From an uncultured Lachnospiraceae bacterium (lineage in GTDB: Bacteria; Bacillota; Clostridia; Lachnospirales; Lachnospiraceae): a stretch of DNA of 53,408 nucleotides. The stretch lies in the NCBI GenBank assembly GCA_934899185.1, contig CAKXYI010000013.1, positions 1-53,408 on the forward strand, in the 5' to 3' direction. The position numbers and the translations under genes were made by a program. The notes below the pieces were generated by a model, which was not told where the DNA came from, ran no database searches, and saw nothing but the letters and a program-made list of their open reading frames with translations. Shown in pieces: positions 45,611-53,408 of this stretch (position 1 is its first letter; each line of letters begins with the position of its first letter).

Positions 45611-46843
45611 TTATAAAGAAGGATACAGATGCGGCAGCGGCAGGTAGACCGGCATACCATTTTCGTAGGTCAGGTTTGGCTGACCGACAATGAGAGGGCG
45701 AAGATATTCTGCCATTTTTTCGGTCACATTGTTGCCGGAGGTGTTAATGAAATCACGCGGTACGGATCTGACTTCATTGGCGATGAGAGAAATATCTGCA
45801 ATATCGTAGGATACCCTATAAGGCTGGTTGGATTCACGGCGGATAATACTCATATAACCACTGGCTCCCTTTAAGGCGTGGGCTACGGCGGTGCGTCCCA
45901 ATTCTTTGGACTCTTCGATGTCTGTCAGGGAAGAGAGATGAGCAGCACATCTTTGTGGCAGATTTAATTCGATCGAGCGCACCTTGGTGCCCAGACGGTG
46001 TGCGACCAAAGTCTCTAAGGTCTTGCCGGCACCGCTTAACTGGCTGTGTCCGAAAGAGTCAAGTGTCTTTGTGGAGGCACTGATATATTTTCCCTCCTTG
46101 TCGCGGATGCCTTCGGATATGGCGATCAGGACATTTGGTTTCTTTTGCATGATCTCTTTGACATCCTCTAAAAATCTCTCGGTATCAAAGGCTGCTTCAG
46201 GCAGATAGATCAGGTCCGGTCCCAGACCATAATCGGTTCTGGCTAGGGTGGCGGCACCTGTGAGCCAGCCGGCATCACGTCCCATGATCTCGACGATCGT
46301 TACACTTGGCAGTGGATAGATCGAGGTGTCGTAAGCAATCTCCTGCAAGGTGGTTGCGATATATTTAGCAGCAGAGCCAAATCCCGGCGTATGATCGGTC
46401 AGACATAGATCATTATCGATCGTCTTTGGCACGCCCATAATGGTGACGGATTTTTCATGAAGTTTTGCGTAAGTGGAAAGTTGCAGCACGGTGTCCATGG
46501 AATCATTGCCACCGATATAAAAGAAACTTGTGATATCATTTGCCTCAAAAAAAGCAAAGATCTTTTCATAGAGTTCGATATCGTCCGCCATCTTTGGAAG
46601 TTTATAGCGGCAGGAACCAAGATACATGGCAGGCGTTGTAGCGAGTGCCTGTAAAAACATTTCGTCTTTTAATTTATCGTCAAAGCAGATGATATCATTG
46701 TTTAAGATACCAAGAATACCATGCAAGGATCCGTAAATATGATCGTAAGAGCCACTGGTATATGCTTTTTCAATCACGCCGGAAAGGCTGGCGTTGATGG
46801 CTACGGTCGGACCGCCGGATTGTGCAACAATGCAGTTTTTCAT
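45611..46843 (-). CDS. 6-phosphofructokinase, residues suggest PPi-dependent type
   Basis: 410 residues; ATG with GGAGGATTATT upstream on the minus strand. PFK motifs: QSGGPTVAINASL, GGNDSMDT (111-118), VPKTIDNDLCLTDHTPGFGSA (from 138), MGRDAGWLTG, ISEGIRDKEG and LGTKVRSIELNLPQR. ATP enzymes have Gly where Asp114 lies and a small residue where Lys140 lies; Asp plus Lys at these places is the pattern of PPi-using enzymes. The usual GGD Asp is Asn113, so phosphoryl-donor choice needs a direct assay. It phosphorylates fructose 6-phosphate in glycolysis, reversibly if PPi-dependent. Confidence 0.9.
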   Translation of the reverse strand: MKNCIVAQSGGPTVAINASLSGVIEKAYTSGSYDHIYGSLHGILGILNNDIICFDDKLKDEMFLQALATTPAMYLGSCRYKLPKMADDIELYEKIFAFFEANDITSFFYIGGNDSMDTVLQLSTYAKLHEKSVTIMGVPKTIDNDLCLTDHTPGFGSAAKYIATTLQEIAYDTSIYPLPSVTIVEIMGRDAGWLTGAATLARTDYGLGPDLIYLPEAAFDTERFLEDVKEIMQKKPNVLIAISEGIRDKEGKYISASTKTLDSFGHSQLSGAGKTLETLVAHRLGTKVRSIELNLPQRCAAHLSSLTDIEESKELGRTAVAHALKGASGYMSIIRRESNQPYRVSYDIADISLIANEVRSVPRDFINTSGNNVTEKMAEYLRPLIVGQPNLTYENGMPVYLPLPHLYPSL

Positions 46844-46886
46844 AAGTAATAATCCTCCGTTTTTTGATTATTTCATATCAATTATT

Positions 46887-46905
46887 TGATTACAGCATGT
46901 AATCA
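46887..46905 (-). promoter_or_regulatory. Perfect palindrome upstream of pfk
   Basis: TGATTACA-GCA-TGTAATCA, 8-bp arms, centred about 53 bases before the pfk start. On the minus strand it would cover the probable -35 region, though I could not fix the promoter. It does not match a CcpA cre site. Confidence 0.5.
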
Positions 46906-46997
46906 TAACGAAAATGAAAAAGGAAAACAAGATGAGACATTAATGGTACATAACATGTGGTAGGATGATCCCATCAAATGAAGGGAGACGAAAAAAG

Positions 46998-47201
46998 ATG
47001 GAATCAAAGAAAAAGGGATTAGACAGAGAAATGATCGTAGTGTGTGGCTTGGTGGCACTTTTGATATCGATCAGCATTATTTTTTCGGTTGCTATATGGA
47101 TGGATCTGGATCTGTTAAAATGCAACAGTACGATTTTAGTGGCAGCCTTTTCTGCATTGACTGGTGGAATTTGGGGCATACTCTTATGCAGAAATTGTTG
47201 A
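46998..47201 (+). CDS. Small two-helix membrane protein
   Basis: 67 residues from the ATG at 46998, with AAGGGAG eleven bases upstream; an earlier ATG at 46965 lacks a ribosome site. A basic N-terminus (MESKKKGLDRE) precedes one helix (MIVVCGLVALLISISIIFSV) and a second (TILVAAFSALTGGIWGILLC), ending with Cys. No family recognised. It lies between pfk (divergent) and the cohesin-like gene. Confidence 0.55.
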   Translation: MESKKKGLDREMIVVCGLVALLISISIIFSVAIWMDLDLLKCNSTILVAAFSALTGGIWGILLCRNC

Positions 47202-47273
47202 CGTAAGTCTTATAGTTTTCTATAATTTCATATGTAGAATACTCATTTGAGAAGACTTGTTGAGGTGAACATA

Positions 47274-48806
47274 ATGAATAGAAAACATAAGAAATTCATA
47301 GGCATGTTAGTGGGCGTGTTTGCCCTTTTATCGACCTTGTCTTTTCCGTGTTTTGCGGAGGGGACAACGACGATCCATATGAGTGCGGACAGTCTTTCCG
47401 TCGGTGATACCTTATCGGTCACGGTTACAGCGTCGGAATCCGGCAGTATCAGTCTGCGCTACAATGCAGATGTTTTGCAGTTCGCTGGAAGTTCTGTTTC
47501 TTATACAACGGATGGCAACACGATCACATTTGAGGGGACGAGTGCAACTTTGCAATTTACGGCAGCCTCTCAGGGAAAGTCCTCTTTGATCGTATCTTCT
47601 CCGACTATCACCGGAAGTTCTGCTTCCGTACAGGTTGCCGGTGACACTGGGGATACAGATACACAGCAGACCCAGGATACTGCGACCCAGGCGGCAGACG
47701 GACAGTTTACCATTGATGGCGTTGCCTATGTGGTTTCCGAGCGTTATCCGGAGAGCGCGATTCCTGCAGGCTTCAGTCGTATCAGAGTGACTATCGATGG
47801 CTATGCCTATCGGGAATTGTCCAATGGATCGATCACCCTTCTTTATTTAAAGAGAGCAGATAACACGGCGGGGGATGGTGTCTTTTATCAGTATGATGAA
47901 ACTACGAATACGGTGACACCTTTTGCCATGCTTGGTACAGCAGAACAGTATGTGGTTCTGGCAACGCCGGAGAGTCTTTTGCGTGATTCTTTTACAGAGA
48001 CGACACTGACCGTCGGAGATCAGACTTTATCTGTTTACAAAGAGGGGGATGACAGCGATTTCTATTTTGTATATGGTACCAATCAGGACGGTGTGACAGG
48101 ATGGTTCCAGTATGACAATACAGATGGCAGCATTCAGAGAGTGAATGAAGAATTGTTATCACAGGATGCGACGGCAGAGGAGCCGGTGACGACTGCTGCC
48201 GGCAGTGATGAATATTTTGGAAAATGGCAGAAGCAGCGCTATCTGGTAGCAATCCTTTTATTCGTCATCGTTGTATTTGCGGTTGTGATCATCAATCTTT
48301 TGTTATCCCGTCGACGCAGCGAGGAAGAAGATTGGATGGACGAGAATGAGCCGGACGATCCGGAACTGGCAGACGCAGAAGATGAAGCGATAGAAGAAGA
48401 TTTTATGGATACTCCTGCGGAGGAAGAAGATGCGGATCAGGGCATGGAAAAGACATCAATCTTTGCCAAACTGCGCAGAAATCTGCATGAGGAAGAAGAT
48501 GACGAGTTCGACAATCTGGAGGATGATCTTTTTGAAGATAATCTGACAGATATGGGGGCAGAAGAGGCTCAGCCTGAGAGCGAGACGACAGAGGAAGCGC
48601 TGGAGGTCAAACGTGAAACGGCAGGCAAGGCGACTTCGGAAAATGCTTTGCAGGCGCATCCAAATAAGAAAAGACAGACGGCGCCTCAGGAGCCGATCTA
48701 CAGTGATATCAAGGGGACAGAGGCTTTCCAAAGCAAGGAAAATACCCGCTATAAGGGGGCTGACCTTGATGCACAGTTGGATATTCTTGATTTAAATGAC
48801 TTATAA
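47274..48806 (+). CDS. Cohesin-like extracellular domain protein, membrane anchored with acidic cytosolic tail
   Basis: 510 residues from the ATG at 47274 (GTTGAGGTGAAC upstream). Signal peptide about 1-28, ending CFA. Residues 30-125 look like a cohesin-type beta sandwich (IHMSADSLSVGDTLSVTVTA, SISLRYNADVLQF, LQFTAASQGKSSL). A Thr/Gln/Asp linker leads to a second extracellular region (about 145-305) I do not recognise. One membrane helix (323-345) is followed by RRR and a highly acidic tail of about 160 residues. The sandwich may bind a surface partner; no dockerin is near. It is 17 bases upstream of clpC, suggesting cotranscription. Confidence 0.75.
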   Translation: MNRKHKKFIGMLVGVFALLSTLSFPCFAEGTTTIHMSADSLSVGDTLSVTVTASESGSISLRYNADVLQFAGSSVSYTTDGNTITFEGTSATLQFTAASQGKSSLIVSSPTITGSSASVQVAGDTGDTDTQQTQDTATQAADGQFTIDGVAYVVSERYPESAIPAGFSRIRVTIDGYAYRELSNGSITLLYLKRADNTAGDGVFYQYDETTNTVTPFAMLGTAEQYVVLATPESLLRDSFTETTLTVGDQTLSVYKEGDDSDFYFVYGTNQDGVTGWFQYDNTDGSIQRVNEELLSQDATAEEPVTTAAGSDEYFGKWQKQRYLVAILLFVIVVFAVVIINLLLSRRRSEEEDWMDENEPDDPELADAEDEAIEEDFMDTPAEEEDADQGMEKTSIFAKLRRNLHEEEDDEFDNLEDDLFEDNLTDMGAEEAQPESETTEEALEVKRETAGKATSENALQAHPNKKRQTAPQEPIYSDIKGTEAFQSKENTRYKGADLDAQLDILDLNDL

Positions 48807-48823
48807 TATGGAGGCTTTATAAT

Positions 48824-51262
48824 ATGATGGAGTTGACGGAACAGGCGCAGGCAGCCTTGGCGGATGCCAAACGCTTAGCCAAACGTCTGGGAGATAATTA
48901 TATAGGTACAGAGCATCTGCTGGTCGCACTGGTCAGACAGGAAGATAGTCTGGCTGCCAAGGTTTTACAGGGACTTGGCGTGTCAGAAAAAAATCTGATC
49001 GACCTGATCGAAGAATTGATCTCTCCGGAAGGCGGTGTCGCTGTTGCTGAATGGGACGGCAATACACCAAAGTTAGATCAGATGCTGGCACAGGCAGAAC
49101 AGGAAGCCATTGCATGCGGTATGGATGAGATCGGTACAGAGCATCTTTTACTGGCCATGGTGCGTATGCAGGATACAGCGGGCGCACGCATCCTGGCATC
49201 CATGTCCGTAGATACACAGAAATTATTCGCAGAGTTGATCTCTGCTATGGGAAGAGAAGGCATTACATATAGAGAAAATAATGCCAATAAGAGAAGAAAA
49301 CGCGGTGCCAGTGAGACATCTACCTTGGATCAATATGCCAGAGATCTGACAGATATGGCAAGTCAGGGCAAGTTGGATCCGGTTGTCGGCAGAGAGGATG
49401 AGATCCAGCGTGTGATTCAGATTTTGAGCCGTAGGGGCAAGAACAACCCGTGCCTGATCGGTGAACCGGGTGTTGGAAAGACAGCGATCGTGGAAGGTCT
49501 GGCACAGAGGATTCAGTTAGGCATGGTGCCGGATTCTGTGGCAGATAAACGAGTGATGACGCTGGATCTGTCCGGCATGGTGGCAGGATCTAAGTATCGT
49601 GGCGAGTTTGAAGAACGTATCAAACGCGTGATCGCCGAAGTGATGCAGGCAGGAAATATCATATTGTTCATTGACGAGATGCATACGATCATCGGTGCGG
49701 GAGGCGCAGAAGGTGCGATCGATGCTTCCAATATCTTAAAACCAGCAATGGCAAGAGGCGAGATCCAGATCATCGGTGCGACTACGATAGCAGAATATCG
49801 CAAATATGTAGAAAAAGATGCAGCCTTAGAACGCCGTTTCCAGCCGGTCACGGTGGAAGAACCGACCGAAGAAGAGACAGAGGCTATCTTACAAGGTGTT
49901 AAGGAACGCTATGAGAAGCACCACGGTATTGCTATTTCAGACGAAGCAATCTATGCTGCTGTGGCAATGTCACAGCGTTATATCGCAGATCGTTTTCTAC
50001 CGGATAAGGCGATCGATCTGATGGATGAAGCGGCTGCCAGATTACGCCTGATGGAAGTGAAAGCACCGGATCAGATGCTGACTTTGGAAGAAGAGTGCAA
50101 GGAGGCGGCTCGCGGTGTAGAAGAATGCCTGATGGCAGGGGATATGCAAGGAGCATCTGATTGCCGCAAGCAGCAGGCAGTTCTGGAAAAGAAAATAAAG
50201 TCTTTGCGTAAGAGATATGAGCATAGGAAAGACAAACAGCAGTTAGTTTTGACAGAGGATGATGTTGCACAGGTGGTTTCTATCTGGACCAAGATTCCGG
50301 TATCCAGATTAAATGAAAAAGAAGCCGTTCGCCTGCGCAATTTGGAAAAGACCCTGCATAAGAGAGTGGTAGGGCAGGAAGATGCAGTCAGTGCTGTAGC
50401 GCGTGCGGTCAGACGAGGACGTGTAGGTCTCAAGGAGCCAAACCGCCCGATCGGTTCATTCCTTTTCTTAGGCCCGACAGGTGTTGGAAAGACAGAGATT
50501 TCCAAGGCCTTGGCGGAGGCAGTCTTTGGAGACGAAAAAGCCATGATCCGCGTGGATATGACGGAGTATATGGAAAAGCATAGCGTATCCAAGATGATTG
50601 GTTCACCGCCAGGATATGTAGGACATGAAGAAGGCGGACAGTTGAGCGAAAAAGTGCGCCGCAATCCATACGCGGTCGTTCTTTTTGATGAGATTGAAAA
50701 AGCACATCAGGATGTATTTAATATTTTACTTCAAGTCTTGGATGACGGACATATTACGGATTCCCAGGGACGCAAGGTGAGTTTCAAAAATACGATCATC
50801 ATTATGACTTCCAATGCCGGAGCACAGGCGATCGTTGAACCGAAGAAACTGGGCTTTGCATCAGTCGAAGATGAGAAGAGCAATTATGAATTTATGAAAA
50901 ACGGCGTTATGGAAGAGGTAAAGCGCATCTTTAAGCCGGAGTTCTTAAATCGAATTGACGAGACAATCGTTTTTCGTTCCCTGAATAAGGATGACATGAA
51001 GGAGATCGTGACGATTATGACCCGCTCTTTGATCGAACGTTGCAAGACGCAGTTGGATATCGATCTGACCATCCGGGATGCGGTCAAGAAGCATCTGGTA
51101 GAGGTTTCCTATGATCCGAAATACGGAGCAAGACCATTGCGCCGACGCATCCAGACAGATCTGGAAGATCCTTTGGCAGAGCATATTCTTTCTGGGAATG
51201 TAAAGAAGGGCAGTAAGGTCGTTGTTACGATGAGAAAAGGTAAGATCGTCTTTACTTCATAA
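48824..51262 (+). CDS. clpC: ATP-dependent Clp protease ATPase subunit ClpC
   Basis: 812 residues; ATG at 48824, with another at 48827, after TATGGAGGC. Clp N-domain repeats (1-145; [12 protein letters not shown] and [11 protein letters not shown]), AAA-1 with Walker [10 protein letters not shown] (about 215) and [17 protein letters not shown], a middle coiled coil (about 405-470), and AAA-2 with GPTGVGKTE (about 550), [15 protein letters not shown] and the C-terminal D2 domain. The tripod for ClpP, a VGF-like loop, should lie in AAA-2 (KKLGFAS). It unfolds substrates for ClpP. In Bacillus clpC follows ctsR-mcsA-mcsB; none of these is here. Confidence 0.96.
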   Translation: MMELTEQAQAALADAKRLAKRLGDNYIGTEHLLVALVRQEDSLAAKVLQGLGVSEKNLIDLIEELISPEGGVAVAEWDGNTPKLDQMLAQAEQEAIACGMDEIGTEHLLLAMVRMQDTAGARILASMSVDTQKLFAELISAMGREGITYRENNANKRRKRGASETSTLDQYARDLTDMASQGKLDPVVGREDEIQRVIQILSRRGKNNPCLIGEPGVGKTAIVEGLAQRIQLGMVPDSVADKRVMTLDLSGMVAGSKYRGEFEERIKRVIAEVMQAGNIILFIDEMHTIIGAGGAEGAIDASNILKPAMARGEIQIIGATTIAEYRKYVEKDAALERRFQPVTVEEPTEEETEAILQGVKERYEKHHGIAISDEAIYAAVAMSQRYIADRFLPDKAIDLMDEAAARLRLMEVKAPDQMLTLEEECKEAARGVEECLMAGDMQGASDCRKQQAVLEKKIKSLRKRYEHRKDKQQLVLTEDDVAQVVSIWTKIPVSRLNEKEAVRLRNLEKTLHKRVVGQEDAVSAVARAVRRGRVGLKEPNRPIGSFLFLGPTGVGKTEISKALAEAVFGDEKAMIRVDMTEYMEKHSVSKMIGSPPGYVGHEEGGQLSEKVRRNPYAVVLFDEIEKAHQDVFNILLQVLDDGHITDSQGRKVSFKNTIIIMTSNAGAQAIVEPKKLGFASVEDEKSNYEFMKNGVMEEVKRIFKPEFLNRIDETIVFRSLNKDDMKEIVTIMTRSLIERCKTQLDIDLTIRDAVKKHLVEVSYDPKYGARPLRRRIQTDLEDPLAEHILSGNVKKGSKVVVTMRKGKIVFTS

Positions 51263-51383
51263 TTCTAAAATTTTTATGAATATCCTTGGATTTACTAGAT
51301 ATTTTATATCTTGTATTATATAATGTTCATACATTGTAAGACAGAGAAAAGGCATTGCCTTAAAGAAGCAGGAGGAGAAGAAA

Positions 51384-51797
51384 ATGGCTGTAGTTAGCGA
51401 ATTAATTCGTTGTGAGTCAGATGGTACTATTAGTTTTGGAGATTACAGTTTGGAAACCAAGTCCAAACTGGACAATGTAAGTCATCAGGGAGACTTATAC
51501 AAGGTAAAGACCTTCAAGGAAATTACCAAACTGGAGCGAAATGGTATGTTTGAATATGAATCCGTTCCGGGAACTTCCGTAGAACATTTTCAGGCTACCG
51601 AGGATGGCGTGACATTTACGGTCGATGGACCGGAAGACGCGCAGATCACATTGGAACTTGAGCCAGAGACCGAATATGATGTCAAGGTTGCCGGAGCAGA
51701 TGCCGGTACAATGAAGACAAATTTAGGCGGTAAGTTGAATTTGAGCGTGGAATTGGATGCCGAAAGTGCAATCTCTGTAGATGTAAAAAAGTGCTAA
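51384..51797 (+). CDS. Conserved small protein of unknown function (often labelled endosialidase-like)
   Basis: 137 residues; ATG after AGGAGGAGAAG. Soluble, acidic, mostly beta by appearance: ELIRCESDGTISFGDYSLETK, LYKVKTFKEITKLERNG, then MFEYESVPGTSVEHF and ITLELEPETEYDVKVAG, MKTNLGGKLNLSVEL. I recall close relatives throughout Lachnospiraceae annotated as endosialidase, but nothing in the sequence supports a sialidase activity. A TATAAT (51319-51324) upstream with a weak -35 may be its own promoter, and it has its own terminator. High conservation next to clpC and radA suggests a housekeeping role. Confidence 0.75.
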   Translation: MAVVSELIRCESDGTISFGDYSLETKSKLDNVSHQGDLYKVKTFKEITKLERNGMFEYESVPGTSVEHFQATEDGVTFTVDGPEDAQITLELEPETEYDVKVAGADAGTMKTNLGGKLNLSVELDAESAISVDVKKC

Positions 51798-51821
51798 AAG
51801 CATAAAAGATACGATAAAAGG

Positions 51822-51855
51822 AGATCCCCGTCATAAATTGACGGGGATCTTTCTT
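51822..51855 (+). terminator. Terminator before radA
   Basis: Perfect 12-bp stem AGATCCCCGTCA / TGACGGGGATCT with loop TAAAT, then TTTCTT. Confidence 0.9.
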
Positions 51856-51902
51856 GTTACATAAAATGCTAAATTATATAGAAGAAACAGTGAGGAAATT
51901 GT

Positions 51903-53258
51903 ATGGCAAAGGGAAAGAATAACGTATTTTTCTGTCAGAAATGTGGCTATGAATCTTCCAAATGGGTCGGACAATGCCCGGCGTGTAAGGCATGGAACAC
52001 CATGGTAGAAGAAATCGTTGACAAAAAATCTGGCGTGACACATAGACAGATCACGGAAGTACAGGTGGCAAAGTTAAATGATATCCAGTCATCGTCGGAG
52101 AAGAGGATAGATACCCATATCGAAGAACTGAACCGGGTATTGGGTGGTGGCATTGTGCCGGGTTCTTTAGTATTGGTAGGCGGAGATCCCGGTATTGGCA
52201 AGTCAACACTCTTATTGCAGACCTGTAAGAGTCTGTCAGATCTGAAAATCGCGGTCTTGTATATTTCGGGAGAAGAATCACTGCAACAGATTAAAATGCG
52301 TGCAGACCGGATCGGTATCTTTTCCGATGAGATGACACTTTTGTGCGAGACAAATCTAGATCTGATACAGGGCGTGATCGAAGAACGTAAACCCCAGGTG
52401 GTTGTCATTGACTCCATCCAGACCATGTTCCGTGAAAATGTTAATTCGGCACCGGGGAGTGTTTCGCAGGTACGAGAAGCCACCAGTGTGCTGATGCGCC
52501 TGGCAAAAGAACAAGGAATTGCTATCTTTGTCGTGGGTCATGTGACAAAAGAAGGGATGGTAGCAGGTCCGCGTGTACTGGAGCATATGGTGGATACGGT
52601 TCTTTATTTTGAAGGGGATCGCTATGCTAGTTATCGTATCCTGCGCGCTGTTAAAAACCGATTCGGTTCTACGAACGAGATCGGTGTATTTGAAATGTGC
52701 CAGTCAGGATTACGGGAAGTTCCCAATCCGTCAGAATATATGCTGGATGGTAAACCCAAGAAAGCCAGTGGTTCGATCGTTGTATGTACCATGGAAGGCA
52801 CAAGACCTTTGCTGGTGGAGATACAGGCGCTGGTATGCCACAGTGCATTTGGTATGCCGAGACGAACAGCAGCGGGCGTAGATTACAATCGCGTCAACCT
52901 TTTGATGGCAGTATTGGAAAAAAATGTGGGAGTTAGACTGGCGGATCAGGATGCTTATATCAATATTGCCGGCGGCATGAAGGTCAGTGAACCGGCAACG
53001 GATCTTGGATTGGTCCTGGCGATCATCTCAAGTTTTCGCAATCGTCCGATCGCAGAGGATGTGATCTGTTTTGGTGAAGTGGGGCTGAGCGGCGAAGTGA
53101 GATCTGTAAATATGGTAGAGCAGAGGATCGCAGAAGCACACAAATTGGGATTTAAGCAATGTATCCTGCCTAAAGTGTGTATGAAAAATATACAAAAGCC
53201 GGATGGAATGTTGCTAAAAGGGGTTGAGAATGTGCGCGAGGCATTGGAAATCCTATAA
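51903..53258 (+). CDS. radA: DNA repair protein RadA
   Basis: 451 residues; ATG after GTGAGGA. N-terminal C4 zinc finger (CQKCGYESSKWVGQCPAC), RecA-like ATPase with Walker A GGDPGIGKST (about residues 96-105) and VVIDSIQTM, the RadA-specific KNRFGS motif, and a Lon-protease-like C-terminal domain (about 280-451; GGMKVSEPATDLGLVLAI). It drives branch migration of recombination intermediates. clpC-radA is a conserved neighbourhood in Firmicutes, here with a small gene inserted. The gene is complete at the window end. Confidence 0.97.
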   Translation: MAKGKNNVFFCQKCGYESSKWVGQCPACKAWNTMVEEIVDKKSGVTHRQITEVQVAKLNDIQSSSEKRIDTHIEELNRVLGGGIVPGSLVLVGGDPGIGKSTLLLQTCKSLSDLKIAVLYISGEESLQQIKMRADRIGIFSDEMTLLCETNLDLIQGVIEERKPQVVVIDSIQTMFRENVNSAPGSVSQVREATSVLMRLAKEQGIAIFVVGHVTKEGMVAGPRVLEHMVDTVLYFEGDRYASYRILRAVKNRFGSTNEIGVFEMCQSGLREVPNPSEYMLDGKPKKASGSIVVCTMEGTRPLLVEIQALVCHSAFGMPRRTAAGVDYNRVNLLMAVLEKNVGVRLADQDAYINIAGGMKVSEPATDLGLVLAIISSFRNRPIAEDVICFGEVGLSGEVRSVNMVEQRIAEAHKLGFKQCILPKVCMKNIQKPDGMLLKGVENVREALEIL

Positions 53259-53408
53259 AAATGAAATTACACAAATTGTCAGAAAAAACAACACAATTAT
53301 TGCAATCGTGCCACTTTAACAATGTTCAACATTTGTACATTAGTCAATGATGTGACACCAACTTTTGAAAAATAAAAAGATTGGCATGGTACTATAGAAT
53401 CTAATCGG

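Noticed and set aside
46887..46905. CcpA cre site upstream of pfk
   Set aside because: Palindrome lacks the central CG and flanking pattern of cre sites.
53365..53400. Promoter at the window end (TTGAAA then TATAGA)
   Set aside because: Spacing of about 22 bases is too long, and the downstream gene is outside the window.

Overview
This window looks like the core chromosome of a low-to-moderate GC Gram-positive anaerobe of the Clostridia, most likely a Lachnospiraceae-type gut bacterium (inference from gene content and protein character). Pointers are a type III glutamine synthetase beside a type I enzyme, an ammonium transporter fused to a P-II domain, an ANTAR regulator beside glnA, a SpoVB/MviN-like flippase, a DUF1846 protein, a condensation-fold acyltransferase followed by a zinc-ribbon membrane protein, strong Shine-Dalgarno sites and TTGACA/TATAAT-type promoters. 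No insertion sequences, prophage genes, CRISPR array or tRNA genes were seen.

Layout. 0-6.6 kb: a degenerate-GGDEF/EAL protein, a flippase (minus strand), the nifS-iscU-mnmA sulfur-transfer operon behind a promoter whose -10 lies in a perfect palindrome, and a PHP-family histidinol-phosphatase-like gene (minus). 6.7-14.3 kb: lower glycolysis (gapA, pgk, tpiA, gpmI), interrupted by a Sel1-repeat lipoprotein and a CapA-like protein; a roughly 115-base palindromic element sits between gapA and pgk. 14.3-19.7 kb: purC-purF-purB and gdhA. 19.8-23.3 kb: secG, rnr, smpB and the tmRNA gene ssrA, a classic export/RNA-quality-control block. 23.3-25.6 kb: an unrecognised Cys-rich protein, decayed gene remnants (one is an aldo/keto reductase C-terminus) and a voltage-gated-type K+ channel. 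25.6-27.5 kb: a Na+/Pi cotransporter-PhoU protein behind four Pho-box-like repeats spaced exactly 11 bp.

27.5-40.3 kb is a nitrogen/glutamine region: asnB, glnN (GSIII), amt-glnB fusion, an HD hydrolase, a MATE transporter, azlCD, glnA (GSI), an ANTAR regulator and pyrG. It holds the most interesting signal. The leaders of asnB and amt each contain a small hairpin with the same six-base loop AAAGGC embedded in the 5' arm of an intrinsic terminator, and the glnA leader carries a hairpin with loop AATGGC ahead of a terminator. Loops with A at position 1 and G at position 4 are the recognition feature of ANTAR antiterminators, and an ANTAR protein is encoded directly after glnA. Its receiver domain has Asn at the phospho-acceptor position, so it may be controlled without phosphorylation. 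I propose an ANTAR-controlled glutamine/ammonium antitermination regulon.

40.3-53.4 kb: DUF1846 protein (minus), an AzgA-type purine permease with a perfect inverted repeat in its promoter spacer, the acyltransferase/DUF6320-like pair, a phosphofructokinase with PPi-type residues (minus), a tiny membrane protein, a cohesin-like membrane-anchored protein, clpC, a conserved 137-residue protein and radA. The last 150 bases after radA hold no gene I can support.
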